The notes: generated from the letters alone by a model not told the origin. Positions 23,832 to 33,632 are shown, numbered from the stretch's first letter. The stretch: 39,561 nt of DNA from Methylococcaceae bacterium (GCA_028748685.1 JAJRDU010000180.1:1-39561), one strand, 5' to 3'. Program-made: numbers and translations.

Positions 23832-26198
23832 ATGACCGATAACACACCTTCAGCCGACGAACTGGAAAAAATCAATGCCTACTGGCGAGCCTGCAATTAT
23901 CTCGCCGCCGGCATGATCTATCTGCGGGAAAACCCGCTGCTCAGGGAACCACTCAAGGCCGAACATATCAAGCGCCGTTTGCTGGGCCACTGGGGCGCCA
24001 GCCCAGGACTAAGCTTCAGTTATATTCATATCAACCGCTTGATCAACAAGTACGATCTCAACGCGATTTTCCTGGCCGGCCCCGGCCACGGCGCGCCTGG
24101 CGTGCTGGCGCCGGTTTATCTGGAAGGCACCTACAGCGAAATCTATCCCAACAAGGGCGAGGACGAAGAAGGCATGCTCAACTTCTTCAAGGAATTCTCT
24201 TTTCCCGGCGGCATCGGCAGCCATTGCACCCCCGAGACGCCAGGCTCTATCCACGAAGGCGGCGAACTGGGTTACAGCATAAGCCACGCCTTCGGCGCCG
24301 CTTATGACAATCCGGATTTATTGGTCGCGGTGGTAGTCGGCGACGGTGAATCGGAAACCGCGCCCTTGGCGACCTCCTGGCATTCAAACAAATTCCTCAA
24401 CCCTATCCGCGACGGCGCGGTGCTCCCCATCCTTCACCTCAACGGTTACAAGATCAACAACCCCACCCTGCTGTCGCGCATCAGCCATGAGGAACTGGAA
24501 AATCTGTTCCAGGGCTATGGTTGGACGCCTTATTTCGTGGAAGGCACGGAACCCATGGATATGCACGGCAAGATGGCTACGGTGATGGAAGAATGCGTGC
24601 TGGAAATCCGCCGTATCCAGAACGAAGCGCGCGGTAGCGGCCAGCCGATTCGTCCGCGCTGGCCCATGATAGTTTTGCGTTCGCCCAAGGGTTGGACCGG
24701 CCCGAAAGCAGTCGACGGCCACAAGGTGGAAGCTTTCTGGCGCGCCCATCAGGTGCCACTAGCCGGCGTGCGCGAAAACCCCGCCCACTTGGCGCAGCTG
24801 GAAATCTGGCTGCGCAGCTACAAGCTCGATGAATTGTTCGATGATCAAGGCCGGCTACTACCCGAATTGAAAGCCTTGGCCCCCAAGGGCCAACGCCGGA
24901 TGAGCGCCAACCTGCATGCCAACGGCGGCCGCTTGCGCAAGGCCTTGCGGATGCCGGATTTCCGCGATTATCATATCGAAGTCGCCAAACCTGGCACTAT
25001 TAGCGCCGAAAACACCCGGCCGCTGGGCAAGTTTCTGCGCGACATCATGCAAGACAACATGCAGAATTTTCGGGTTTTCGGCCCGGACGAGAACAGCTCC
25101 AACAAGCTCGATGATATTTACCAGGCCAGCAAGAAAACCTGGTTGGCGGATTACCTGCCGGAAGACGCCGACGGCGGCGAGCTGTCGCCGGATGGGAGGG
25201 TCATGGAAATGTTGTCCGAACACACGCTGGAAGGCTGGCTGGAAGGTTATCTGCTGACCGGCCGCCACGGTTTCTTTTCCACTTACGAAGCCTTCGTGCA
25301 TGTGATCGATTCGATGTTCAACCAGCACGCCAAATGGCTGGCGATGTCGAAAGCCGTGCCGTGGCGGGCGCCGATTTCCTCGCTAAACCTGCTGATTACC
25401 TCGACGGTCTGGCGCCAGGACCACAACGGCTTTACCCACCAAGACCCCGGCTTTCTGGACGTGGTGGTCAACAAGAGCCCGGATGTGACTCGCATCTATC
25501 TGCCGCCGGACGTCAACACCCTGCTGGCCGTCAGCGATCACTGCCTGCAAAGCACGAATTACATCAACGTCATCGTTTGCGACAAGCAGAAACATTTACA
25601 GTATCTGGACATGGACGCGGCAATCAAACATTGCACCAAGGGCATAGGCATATGGGAATGGGCCAGTAGCGACAACGGTTCCGAGCCCGACCTGGTCATG
25701 GCCTGCGCCGGCGACATCCCCACCAAGGAAGCCCTGGCCGCCGTAGTCATCCTGCGCGAACATTTCCCGGCGCTGAAAGTCAGGTTCGTGAATGTCGTCG
25801 ATCTCTACAAGCTGACGCCGGCTTCGGAACATCCGCACGGCCTGTCCGACAAGGATTTCGACAGCCTGTTCACGCTGGACAAGCCGATCCTGTTCAACTT
25901 CCACGGTTATCCTTGGCTGATTCACCGCCTGGCTTACCGCCGCAACAATCATAAGAATTTGCATGTGCGCGGCTACAAGGAAAAAGGTAGCATCAACACA
26001 CCGCTGGAACTGGCGATTCAGAACGAAATCGACCGTTTCAGCCTGGTGATCGATGCGATCGATCGAATTCCCGTGCTACGGGTGGCGGGAGCGCATGTGA
26101 AGGAAAAAATGCGCGACATGCAGATCGTCTGCCGCCATTACGCCTATGAATACGGCACCGATCTGCCGGAAGTCGACAGTTGGGTTTGGCCTTATTAA
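23832..26198 (+). CDS. xfp: Xylulose-5-phosphate/fructose-6-phosphate phosphoketolase
   Basis: This thiamine-diphosphate enzyme splits xylulose-5-phosphate (or fructose-6-phosphate) with inorganic phosphate to acetyl phosphate and an aldose phosphate, giving C2 units without CO2 loss. The 788-residue length is normal. Seen in order: [19 protein letters not shown] (83-90), [20 protein letters not shown], the ThDP/Mg site [21 protein letters not shown], then [12 protein letters not shown] and [13 protein letters not shown] in the second half. ATG 23832 is chosen because AGGA lies eight bases upstream; ATG 23826 in frame is too close to it. Acetate formation in ribulose-monophosphate methanotrophs runs through this step. 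Acetate kinase is not beside it. Placement after the hemerythrins fits fermentation at low oxygen. Confidence 0.97.
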   Translation: MTDNTPSADELEKINAYWRACNYLAAGMIYLRENPLLREPLKAEHIKRRLLGHWGASPGLSFSYIHINRLINKYDLNAIFLAGPGHGAPGVLAPVYLEGTYSEIYPNKGEDEEGMLNFFKEFSFPGGIGSHCTPETPGSIHEGGELGYSISHAFGAAYDNPDLLVAVVVGDGESETAPLATSWHSNKFLNPIRDGAVLPILHLNGYKINNPTLLSRISHEELENLFQGYGWTPYFVEGTEPMDMHGKMATVMEECVLEIRRIQNEARGSGQPIRPRWPMIVLRSPKGWTGPKAVDGHKVEAFWRAHQVPLAGVRENPAHLAQLEIWLRSYKLDELFDDQGRLLPELKALAPKGQRRMSANLHANGGRLRKALRMPDFRDYHIEVAKPGTISAENTRPLGKFLRDIMQDNMQNFRVFGPDENSSNKLDDIYQASKKTWLADYLPEDADGGELSPDGRVMEMLSEHTLEGWLEGYLLTGRHGFFSTYEAFVHVIDSMFNQHAKWLAMSKAVPWRAPISSLNLLITSTVWRQDHNGFTHQDPGFLDVVVNKSPDVTRIYLPPDVNTLLAVSDHCLQSTNYINVIVCDKQKHLQYLDMDAAIKHCTKGIGIWEWASSDNGSEPDLVMACAGDIPTKEALAAVVILREHFPALKVRFVNVVDLYKLTPASEHPHGLSDKDFDSLFTLDKPILFNFHGYPWLIHRLAYRRNNHKNLHVRGYKEKGSINTPLELAIQNEIDRFSLVIDAIDRIPVLRVAGAHVKEKMRDMQIVCRHYAYEYGTDLPEVDSWVWPY

Positions 26199-26568
26199 CG
26201 GGGTGTATTTGACGGCGCTGTTTCGGTTCTCAAAGCTCCGAACGCGCAAGTTTTGTTTTGGCGGAGATTTGTTTGTATTCCGGCATGGACGATATTGACT
26301 CCTACCGAAAGTCCCTAACTATCTAGCAGGCTCTGGGCTTCGACTGCCTTAATGACAGTCAGTTGCTTTCCGTCTTCTGGTTGCCAGCTTGTTGCAGTTC
26401 GGTCAATTGACGATTTAGCGCCGCAACAAGCTCGCTACCTCGCAATCATGGGCCGCAAGCGTTCGCCTGCGGCGCAATCGGCAATGTTACCGCGGCCTCC
26501 CCATCCCCGACTGCTCCGATGCCACCGGCTTTGCAGCGCGGTTTTTTGTCCATATGAGCTGAGAGACA
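26199..26568. other. 370-bp convergent intergenic region with inverted repeat, possible gene remnant
   Basis: This lies between the stops of xfp (+) and the SulP gene (-). It holds a perfect 10-bp inverted repeat, AGCTTGTTGC (26386-26395) with GCAACAAGCT (26423-26432), whose loop contains a 10-bp palindrome GTCAATTGAC. On the minus strand two short overlapping frames read like protein ends (one contains LNRQLTELQQAGNQKTESN; the other ends KAVEAQSLLDS at 26315), which could be a decayed small gene or repeat. No intact gene can be supported. Confidence 0.4.
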
Positions 26569-28128
26569 CTAATGTCCGGTTGACGGCGCAACGCCATCAA
26601 CGCTGAAACCTTGCAGCCCGACGTGGATATTGCGATCCTGCGCCGCCAACAAAAAGTCGGCAATGGTTTCCAGGATGTCCTGATCGATGAATAATGCCTT
26701 GTTACCGTCGATTAGTAATTCACTGTCGTCGGATATGGCAGTTAGATGCTTGCGCAACAAGGCTTTATTGAGGAAGGAAACGTCTTTGTGCAGGCGCAGC
26801 AGATAATGCGAGCCGTGTTGCGTCAAGGTGATGGCTTCGTGGAAATTGGCGCGCAATACGAAAAAAATACCGATTGCAATGCCTATTACGATACCTTCCA
26901 GCAAATCCGTGAACAGAATCGCCACAACGGTGATCGTAAACGGTAAAAACTGATTCCAGCCTTTGCGATAAATCTCTGCAAACAACTTAGGTTTCGCCAG
27001 TTTGTAGCCGGTTTGCAGCAGAATCGCCGCCAAACAGGCCAGCGGTATCATGTTGAGATAATTGGCAAAAAACAACACGCTGATCATCAACAAAATACCG
27101 TGAAAGAAGGCGGACATCCGCGTATGACCGCCAGCATTGATGTTGGCTGAACTGCGGACGATGACGGCGGTAATCGGCAAGCCGCCTATCAGGCCACTAA
27201 TAATATTGCCTAAGCCCTGAGCCTTGAGTTCGCGGTTGGTGGGTGCGATGCGTTTATGCGGGTCCAGCTTATCGACGGCCTCAATGCTTAGCAGCGTTTC
27301 CAGGCTGGCGATGATCGCCAGCGTCACGGCAACGCTATAGACCTTGGGGTTATTGAAATAACTGAAATCCGGCCAACACAGCTGCGCGAGGAAACTGGAA
27401 GCAGAACCCAATTCCGGTAGCGAAACCAGATGCTGCGGTTCGATTGCCCACTCAGGGGCATGCGTTAATGCCCAACTGTTGTAGGCCACGCCCCAGACCA
27501 CTGCCAACAGCGGACCCGGTATCATTTCCAGCAAACGAAAGCGCTTAATAAAGCCGGTTTCCCAAACGATCAAAATCAGCAAAGCCGCGCCGCTGACCAG
27601 GGTCGCGCCGGGTGAAACACCTTCCAATGCGTCACGCAAACCGAAAAAACTCGACTTGGCGCTCTCATGCATATAACTTTCGTCGCCCGCAAAACTGGCA
27701 TCATAGCCGGTGGCATGAGGCGTTTGCTTGATGATCAAAATCAAGCCTATCGCAGCCAACATGCCTTTGATCACCGTGGCCGGGAAAAACGCGCCTATCA
27801 GGCCAGCCTTCAGGAAGCCAAGCACCATCTGCAAAACGCCGGCGACCACCAGACTCAGTAAAAACACGCTAAAGCTGCCGAGGTCTTTGATGGCTTCGAA
27901 TACGATTACCGTTAATCCGGCGGCAGGTCCGGAGACGCTAAGATGCGAGCCGCTGCCCCAGGCCACTACGAGCCCGCCTATAATGCCGGCAATGACACCG
28001 GAAAACAGCGGCGCGCCGGAAGCCAATGCGATACCCAGACACATGGGCAAGGCAACCAGAAAAACCACAACACTGGCCGGCAAGTCTCGGCGCAGATTGG
28101 TTAAATAAAAAAGTACTTGAGATTTCAT
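26569..28128 (-). CDS. SulP-family anion transporter, probable bicarbonate uptake
   Basis: The 519-residue protein has the SulP membrane domain (about 1-425; LPASVVVFLVALPMCLGIAL, SVSGPAAGLTVIVFEA, GFLKAGLIGAFFPATVIKGM, LPITAVIVRSSANINAG) followed by a degenerate STAS-like domain (about 435-510, LLIDGNKALFIDQD). SulP proteins carry sulfate, bicarbonate or other anions, often with Na+. This subtype is typically found beside a beta-carbonic anhydrase, as here: the CA stop is 31 bp before the ATG at 28128. With DabA upstream, bicarbonate is the likely substrate, but sulfate cannot be excluded by sequence. NhaD elsewhere in the window could supply a Na+ gradient. Confidence 0.9.
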   Translation of the reverse strand: MKSQVLFYLTNLRRDLPASVVVFLVALPMCLGIALASGAPLFSGVIAGIIGGLVVAWGSGSHLSVSGPAAGLTVIVFEAIKDLGSFSVFLLSLVVAGVLQMVLGFLKAGLIGAFFPATVIKGMLAAIGLILIIKQTPHATGYDASFAGDESYMHESAKSSFFGLRDALEGVSPGATLVSGAALLILIVWETGFIKRFRLLEMIPGPLLAVVWGVAYNSWALTHAPEWAIEPQHLVSLPELGSASSFLAQLCWPDFSYFNNPKVYSVAVTLAIIASLETLLSIEAVDKLDPHKRIAPTNRELKAQGLGNIISGLIGGLPITAVIVRSSANINAGGHTRMSAFFHGILLMISVLFFANYLNMIPLACLAAILLQTGYKLAKPKLFAEIYRKGWNQFLPFTITVVAILFTDLLEGIVIGIAIGIFFVLRANFHEAITLTQHGSHYLLRLHKDVSFLNKALLRKHLTAISDDSELLIDGNKALFIDQDILETIADFLLAAQDRNIHVGLQGFSVDGVAPSTGH

Positions 28129-28159
28129 TGTTGATTGTTGAATTATGAAGATGAAAAGA

Positions 28160-28792
28160 TCAATCGGTGTATTGATAAATCGGATGAATCCGGGTGTTGT
28201 GATCGAGTTTAATCAGTTCTCTGATTAGCCCGTCCTGGGTATCGTAAATCCAGCCGTGCAGCGTTGGCTTATGCCCATGTTTCCAGACCGATTGTATGAT
28301 CGAGGTATGAGCCAGGCGGTAAACCTGTTCGACGACGTTCAACTCTACCAAACGATCAACTTTTTCCGCCGGGTCTATGGCCTCCAATTCTTCCTGATGC
28401 AACCGATAAACGTCCTTGATGTGTAGCAACCATTTGTTGGCTAACACCAACTTCGAGCTCTGCGGCTGTAATGCCGCCTTGACCCCACCGCAACCATAAT
28501 GGCCGCAAACGATGACATGTTTGACCTTCAACACCGCAATTGCGTATTGCAATACACTCAGGCAATTAAAGTTGGACATGATCACTTGATTGGCGAGATT
28601 GCGATGCTCGAAAATTTCGCCAGGTTGGGCATTGACTACGGTTTCCGCGGGCACCCCACTATCGGCACAGCCTACCCACAAAAATTCGGGTTTTGTTACC
28701 AATGCCTTTCGGCTGAAATATTCCGGATCTTTCCTGTTCATTTCTTCCGACCATGCCCGGTTTTCCAGGATTAATTTCTCAGGTGTTTGCAT
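28160..28792 (-). CDS. can: Beta-class carbonic anhydrase with Arg46 replaced by Gly
   Basis: The 210-residue protein aligns with E. coli Can, which interconverts CO2 and bicarbonate. Zinc ligands Cys42, His98 and Cys101 are all present (VGCADSG and CGHYGCGGV), as is Asp44. The Arg of the catalytic Asp-Arg dyad (Arg46, normally CxDSR) is Gly46, encoded by GGG, one base from CGG. That Arg holds Asp44 away from the zinc, so activity may be altered or lost. ATG 28792 is chosen because AGGAGG lies six bases upstream; the frame extends back to 28855 without a ribosome site. It is followed by the SulP gene and preceded by the Dab cluster, indicating a role in inorganic carbon supply. Confidence 0.93.
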   Translation of the reverse strand: MQTPEKLILENRAWSEEMNRKDPEYFSRKALVTKPEFLWVGCADSGVPAETVVNAQPGEIFEHRNLANQVIMSNFNCLSVLQYAIAVLKVKHVIVCGHYGCGGVKAALQPQSSKLVLANKWLLHIKDVYRLHQEELEAIDPAEKVDRLVELNVVEQVYRLAHTSIIQSVWKHGHKPTLHGWIYDTQDGLIRELIKLDHNTRIHPIYQYTD

Positions 28793-28843
28793 CTTATTCC
28801 TCCTTAATTGAATAATTTGATACGTTGTAACTAAAATTTGCTT

Positions 28844-28859
28844 GGGTTTGTTCAAACCC
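28844..28859 (-). promoter_or_regulatory. Short hairpin between the NuoM-like gene and carbonic anhydrase
   Basis: GGGTTT (28844-28849) pairs with AAACCC (28854-28859) around four bases. On the minus strand it is followed by AAGCAAATTTT, too weak a T-run for a confident terminator. It may reduce read-through from the antiporter genes into can and sulP. The 166 bp gap here (28793-28958) could also hold a separate can promoter. Confidence 0.3.
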
Positions 28860-28958
28860 TACCGTGGAAATAAAGCCAATCTTAAATCGCATGAGGCATC
28901 GAATCGAAACCACATGCCAATTCATTATTCTGCTTGTCCTTTGTTCCAGCTCTCGCTG

Positions 28959-30533
28959 TCACTTAACCTCTCCGCTATCGCTTGGTTTTTCGATCACCTT
29001 GGATGGAGAATCGGTGAATGGCATTGCAGCCTGATCCAAGCGTTGCAGCCAAGCCCGCAACGTCGGTTCCTGACGAGACATAGTCCATTGCGGGTATAAG
29101 CCCAGCACCAACACCAACACGGCCGGTAGCATCAGTAAAAGCAATTCGCGAGACCTTAGATCCTGTGCCCGAATGACGGCGTCGCGTACAAGCGGACCGA
29201 AAAAAGCGCGTTTTATAAAACCCAACATATAGGCCGCGGCCAATACTGCGGTAAACAGCGCGACCATCGCTAGCGCCGAATTCGCCTTAAAGGCGCCTAG
29301 TAAGAGTAATAATTCCGCTGGAAAACCGTTCGTTCCGGGTACGCCCATGCTAGATAGTGCGAACAAAAAAAATAACGCTGTCAGACGTGGCATAGGTCTG
29401 GCTAGCCCTCCCAGATGAATCCAATCAGTACTGTCGAGGCGCTGTTGTATCATGCCGGCCATTAACATCAGGCTAGAGGCGACTATGGTAAAATTAAAGA
29501 GTTGCATGATCGCGCCCTGGATACCCTGCTGGTTAAGACCGGCTATCCCCATCATGACCAGACCGACGTGACTGATACTGGAATAGGCTAATAGGGATCT
29601 TAGATTGCTCTGTCGAAGTGCGATCAACGCCCCGTATATCAGGGTCACTGCTCCGACAATAGTTAATAGCCAATGATGTTCTACAGCCGCTGCCGGCGTT
29701 AGCGGTATCGCGAAGCGTACGATGCCGTATACGCCCAGCTTCAAAGCTAGCAGCAAAGCGCCAATTTGCGTCGGAGCCTCCATGGCCACAGAGGGCAACC
29801 ATGTGTGAAACGGTACCAAGGGCGCCTTGACCGCAAACCCCAACACCAGCAGCAGAAAAATCACCGGCTGTAAGTCATGGGCGACAGGCGTAGCCAATAA
29901 TAACGGTAGGCTGAAAGCCAGATCCTGGTGTATCGAGCCGCCGACATACTCCGCATGATTTATCGCCAACAAGATGATCCCAAACAGCAACGGTACGCCA
30001 CCGAACAACATGAACAACGTGTATTTCATCCCCGCATGTCGCCTTTCGGCACCTATCCCCCACAGACCGATTAGGAAGAACAGCGGAGGCAAGGTCAGCT
30101 CCCAAAACAGGAAAAATAGCACCATGTCCAGAGCGGTAAACACGCCGATAGTGACACTTTCCAACACCAGTATCAGCGCCAGATAAAAACGACTTAAGCG
30201 TTGCACCGTATTCCATCCGGCGAGTACAGTCATCAAAGTGACTAATGCTGTCATCGGCAGAAACAGAATCGATATGCCGTCGACACCGAGCTGATAATGG
30301 ATGTTCAGATTAGGTATCCAAGGGTGATCTTCCAGCAATTGAAACCCTTCACGATCGGATTCAAAACCTGCAAGCACAAAAATGCTTAGCAATAGCTCCG
30401 ATCCGGCGACCAACAATGCAACGCACTTGGCCAGATACCGATCACGGACAAAGATCAACGCTAGTGCGCCGAATATCGGCCAAACCAGGCACATCGATAA
30501 AAGCGGAAAACTGTCATTCATGAGGCGGGACAT
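28959..30533 (-). CDS. NuoM/MrpD-like proton-channel subunit (copy 3 of the Dab cluster)
   Basis: The 524-residue membrane protein of the complex-I antiporter-like family has about 14 helices. The proton-path residues are intact: Glu in FWELTLPPLFFLIG, Lys in FAVKAPLVPFHTWLP, and Lys in LLALKLGVYGIVRF. Such subunits move protons in complex I, Mrp antiporters and DabB. The rest of complex I is absent here, so the protein must work with DabA rather than NADH. ATG 30533 overlaps the previous gene by 20 bp; ATG 30521 would overlap by 8 bp. Neither has a strong ribosome site, suggesting coupling. A hydrophilic tail of about 45 residues follows the last helix. Confidence 0.9.
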   Translation of the reverse strand: MSRLMNDSFPLLSMCLVWPIFGALALIFVRDRYLAKCVALLVAGSELLLSIFVLAGFESDREGFQLLEDHPWIPNLNIHYQLGVDGISILFLPMTALVTLMTVLAGWNTVQRLSRFYLALILVLESVTIGVFTALDMVLFFLFWELTLPPLFFLIGLWGIGAERRHAGMKYTLFMLFGGVPLLFGIILLAINHAEYVGGSIHQDLAFSLPLLLATPVAHDLQPVIFLLLVLGFAVKAPLVPFHTWLPSVAMEAPTQIGALLLALKLGVYGIVRFAIPLTPAAAVEHHWLLTIVGAVTLIYGALIALRQSNLRSLLAYSSISHVGLVMMGIAGLNQQGIQGAIMQLFNFTIVASSLMLMAGMIQQRLDSTDWIHLGGLARPMPRLTALFFLFALSSMGVPGTNGFPAELLLLLGAFKANSALAMVALFTAVLAAAYMLGFIKRAFFGPLVRDAVIRAQDLRSRELLLLMLPAVLVLVLGLYPQWTMSRQEPTLRAWLQRLDQAAMPFTDSPSKVIEKPSDSGEVK

Positions 30534-32058
30534 CCATATGATGATTGTGATGGTTTTGGGGGTAATGCTCGCCAGTCTCGCTAACTTCCTGATCTATGAA
30601 TTTCAGCCATGGCGTGGTGTAAAAACCGGTGCCTATCAGTAGACCACAGATCGTCACCGCTATGATGCGCTCATTGGTCATTGAATGATGGCTACGGTTA
30701 TAGGACAGTACCTTGCGTCTGGGATGAGCGATAAACAAGCGTTGAAACGCCCAAAGCAGAAAAGCTGCAGCCAGCACGTTACCCATTAGAATAGCTATCG
30801 CAGTCAGCCAGCCTTGTCTCTCGACAGCACCCTCAATCAACAGATGCGCAGCGTCGAAACCAGGAGTGCCAGGCATCACCATAGTGCTCAATGCCGAAAT
30901 CAGAAACAGCAAGGCAATGGCGGTGTTGGTCTCAAACAGCCCCCCCAAACGCGGAAAGAACGAGGTACGGGTACGTTCGTAAATAAGACCTATGCTGAAC
31001 AGCATGCCAGCCATCGCCAAACCGTAGGCCATCGATAACAAGATGCTGCCTTCCAGCGCAAAGTCGTTGGACGAAAATCCTCCGATTACCAACATACCGG
31101 TGTGGCTAATCACCGCAAACGCCAGCATCCGCCGCATATTGATCTGCATCAGAGCCATCAAGGCACCGTAAAAAATACCGATCAGTCCCAGAGCTACCGC
31201 GAAATCCATCCATTGCTCAACGGCGCCAGGCAACAGTGGCAAAATAAACCGAATCAGCGCATAAATCCCCAACTTCAGGCCAAGCAGGAATATTGCCGCG
31301 CTCGCGGCAGTACCATGTTCGCACAGCACCGGCAACCAGGCATGAAACGGAAACAATGGCATGCGCACCGCGAACCCGAAAAATAGCAGAATAAAAATCA
31401 GCGCTTCGTTCGGGATAGCCAGATTGTGGTGTTTCAGCGCCAGCCAGTCAAAACTCAGCGCCATGCCATTTTGCGCCAGTCCGAAACTCAGAAGAAAAAA
31501 ACCGGCTAGCATCATAGACAACCCAAAAAGCCAGTATTGCAACAACGTTTTCACTGCCTGTGTCCGCAGATTGCTATTACCGGAGGAAACCGTCAGCAAA
31601 ACCACCGGCACCAGTTCCAGTAGACACCAGAACCAGAACTGCAAGGAATTCAGTGCCGCGAAAGCCCCGATCAAGATGCCTTGATAAACCAGGAGACAGG
31701 CGATGAATACACGATCATTTCGGTGATGGGTAATCAGGGTATAGACCAATGCCAACAACCCCAAAATCGCGGTCAATGGAATAAACAGGACGTTGGTACC
31801 ATCCACGCCGACCCGGTAACTCAGCCCGAGAAAATCGGCACTTTCGGCCAGATGAATGCCGGGCGCTTCCGAGTTGAACACCCACAGCAAATAAAGGCTG
31901 AGCGAGACATTCAGCAAAGCGCCGATAAACGCCAGTCGCAGGCTACTGGTCCACTTGCAGATCAACACCGCCGCGGCGGTCAACAAGGGCAGCAACGTCA
32001 GGACAGTTAAAATTGGCAACTCGGCCGCAGCCTGCCAATAAACAATATTGGTCATCAT
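30514..32058 (-). CDS. Divergent NuoM-like subunit with moved Glu and Lys-to-Arg change (copy 2)
   Basis: The 514-residue antiporter-like membrane protein overlaps the dabB-like stop by ATGA. The region equivalent to FWELTLPP in its neighbour reads FWCLLELVPV: Cys replaces the conserved Glu and a Glu appears three residues (one turn) later. The helix-7 Lys is Arg (FAVRMPLFPFHAWLP), and the next Lys is kept (LLGLKLGIYALIRF). The C-terminal 15 residues are His-rich (HHNHHMDVPPHE), a possible metal-binding tail. The mixture of lost and shifted charges suggests an altered proton path or a structural role. It sits between two more conserved family members in the same operon. Confidence 0.87.
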   Translation of the reverse strand: MMTNIVYWQAAAELPILTVLTLLPLLTAAAVLICKWTSSLRLAFIGALLNVSLSLYLLWVFNSEAPGIHLAESADFLGLSYRVGVDGTNVLFIPLTAILGLLALVYTLITHHRNDRVFIACLLVYQGILIGAFAALNSLQFWFWCLLELVPVVLLTVSSGNSNLRTQAVKTLLQYWLFGLSMMLAGFFLLSFGLAQNGMALSFDWLALKHHNLAIPNEALIFILLFFGFAVRMPLFPFHAWLPVLCEHGTAASAAIFLLGLKLGIYALIRFILPLLPGAVEQWMDFAVALGLIGIFYGALMALMQINMRRMLAFAVISHTGMLVIGGFSSNDFALEGSILLSMAYGLAMAGMLFSIGLIYERTRTSFFPRLGGLFETNTAIALLFLISALSTMVMPGTPGFDAAHLLIEGAVERQGWLTAIAILMGNVLAAAFLLWAFQRLFIAHPRRKVLSYNRSHHSMTNERIIAVTICGLLIGTGFYTTPWLKFIDQEVSETGEHYPQNHHNHHMDVPPHE

Positions 32059-33632
32059 GGGTATCCCCGCGCCACCACAAGTGTGATCAAAACGAACAGC
32101 GCCAAATAGCTGGGGTTTAATAACAGGCGCTCAAAACGGATGGCTGCGCGGCCAAGGTGGCGACCTAAGCGGATCGAATCGCGACCCACGCCACGAAGAA
32201 TAAAGCGAAATTCAAACCAGTGCAGTAAGGCGGCCACCCACTCAGCCAACTTCCCCGCCAGACCGCTGCCTAGCGCGAAGCGGTCTTCTTCGCTGATCAA
32301 GTTAGCGCCCATTTTTTGCTCTTCCCATTGTGCCAACGAGGCAATTGCCTTGATGGCCGGCGCCGGTGCGCCTAAGGCCGAATCGACGATGTGCTCATCG
32401 AAATAGCGCATGTCCTTGGCCAATTGCTGAATCGGTTTGACCAGCGCCCAATCCAAGGCCGGTTCCAGCCAACCACGTTGCAATGAAGCCATGAACACCC
32501 AACGAAAATTGGCAAACGTAGGTGAGATGGATTTGGTTGGCCGCCCCTGAGTGTTGTAAAGAATCGACGGCGCGATCAACAGTAAATAGCTACGAACAAC
32601 GGCATGTGCACACAGATGCCAGGCCGCCAAGTTCCAGAAATCCAACCCGCATTCGACGAACATCAGGCCCAGTTGTGCCGACGTGGCAAAAATCTGCGAG
32701 CTTTTGATATCGGTCTGAGTCAAACCTACCCAATAACTGCAGAACGCGGTCAGTGCGCCAACCAAGGCCAGCACTAGCATCGCCAACGGTGCCTGCTCAA
32801 ATAGCGGGCGCGATTGAATGATCAAAAACACGCCGGCATGCGTCATGACTCCGCCATAAAACACCGCGCTGGAGGGCGTTGGCCCCTCCACCGCCCTCGC
32901 CAACCAAGGCGTAAAAGGAAACTGCGCCGACTTGGCGAACGCCGCTAACGCAAAACCTAGTGCCAGCAAAGTCGCGTCCATTTGAGTCAAGTCGGCGGCC
33001 CCGGTGTTGATAACCTGCCAGTCAGCACTTCCCAACCAGAATAAAGCCATGCTAATTGCAAGAATAAAGCCGCCATCACCAACCCGATTTGTGACAAAGG
33101 CACGAGTGGCATTTTGAGCAGCCACGGGCCTGTCATAAACATAGGCAATCAGCCAGTAAGAACACACGCCAGCAACTTCCCATCCCATGAAGGTGAACAC
33201 CGCATTTGCGGACAACACCAGCAGCAACATCGCAGCTGCAAATAGATTCAAGATGAAAAAGAAGCGATGAAAGCCTGCCTCACGATGCATGTAGTTCACC
33301 GAGAAGCGCATCACGATCAACAATAGCAGCGTAAACAAACTAGCCAGTGTCAAATTGAAACCGCTCGTCATTAACTTAAAATCGACGGCTAAACCGCCAC
33401 AGCTTAGCCAGTTACCGTAACTGTATGCTTCGTCCATCCCTGCAAACCAATTGGCTCCCAGCAATCCAAGACCTACTGCGGCCGAAAAACCTATGGCCGT
33501 CAACGCGATCCGCGCGGTGTATTTTTCGCCAGCTTCACCATCAAGGATTTTAAAAAAATTCAGGCCACCGATCAGCATCGCGGCAAGCAAGGGTAACAAC
33601 GGAATTAGAATCGTCCAGATCGCCATAGTCAC
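32055..33632 (-). CDS. dabB: NuoL-like DabB/MpsA subunit
   Basis: The 525-residue NuoL-branch membrane protein is the expected partner of DabA. It retains Glu in FMGWEVAGVCSYWLI, Lys in FAKSAQFPF, the EGPTPSSAV turn and Lys in TQTDIKSSQ. Later Lys is Arg (CAHAVVRSYLL), and a His in the central helix is Tyr (SSAVFYGG). In known DAB systems DabB lets protons in to drive CO2 hydration by DabA. GTG 33632 overlaps the dabA TGA as GTGA and has GGAG five bases upstream; ATG 33626 is the alternative, and the frame runs back to TTG 33647. The last 80 residues form a basic amphipathic segment and a final helix. Confidence 0.9.
   Translation of the reverse strand: MTMAIWTILIPLLPLLAAMLIGGLNFFKILDGEAGEKYTARIALTAIGFSAAVGLGLLGANWFAGMDEAYSYGNWLSCGGLAVDFKLMTSGFNLTLASLFTLLLLIVMRFSVNYMHREAGFHRFFFILNLFAAAMLLLVLSANAVFTFMGWEVAGVCSYWLIAYVYDRPVAAQNATRAFVTNRVGDGGFILAISMALFWLGSADWQVINTGAADLTQMDATLLALGFALAAFAKSAQFPFTPWLARAVEGPTPSSAVFYGGVMTHAGVFLIIQSRPLFEQAPLAMLVLALVGALTAFCSYWVGLTQTDIKSSQIFATSAQLGLMFVECGLDFWNLAAWHLCAHAVVRSYLLLIAPSILYNTQGRPTKSISPTFANFRWVFMASLQRGWLEPALDWALVKPIQQLAKDMRYFDEHIVDSALGAPAPAIKAIASLAQWEEQKMGANLISEEDRFALGSGLAGKLAEWVAALLHWFEFRFILRGVGRDSIRLGRHLGRAAIRFERLLLNPSYLALFVLITLVVARGYP

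Noticed and set aside
26352-26606. 84-residue + strand frame after xfp
   Set aside because: Its composition is unlike a protein, it overlaps the SulP stop, and the region shows remnants only on the other strand.
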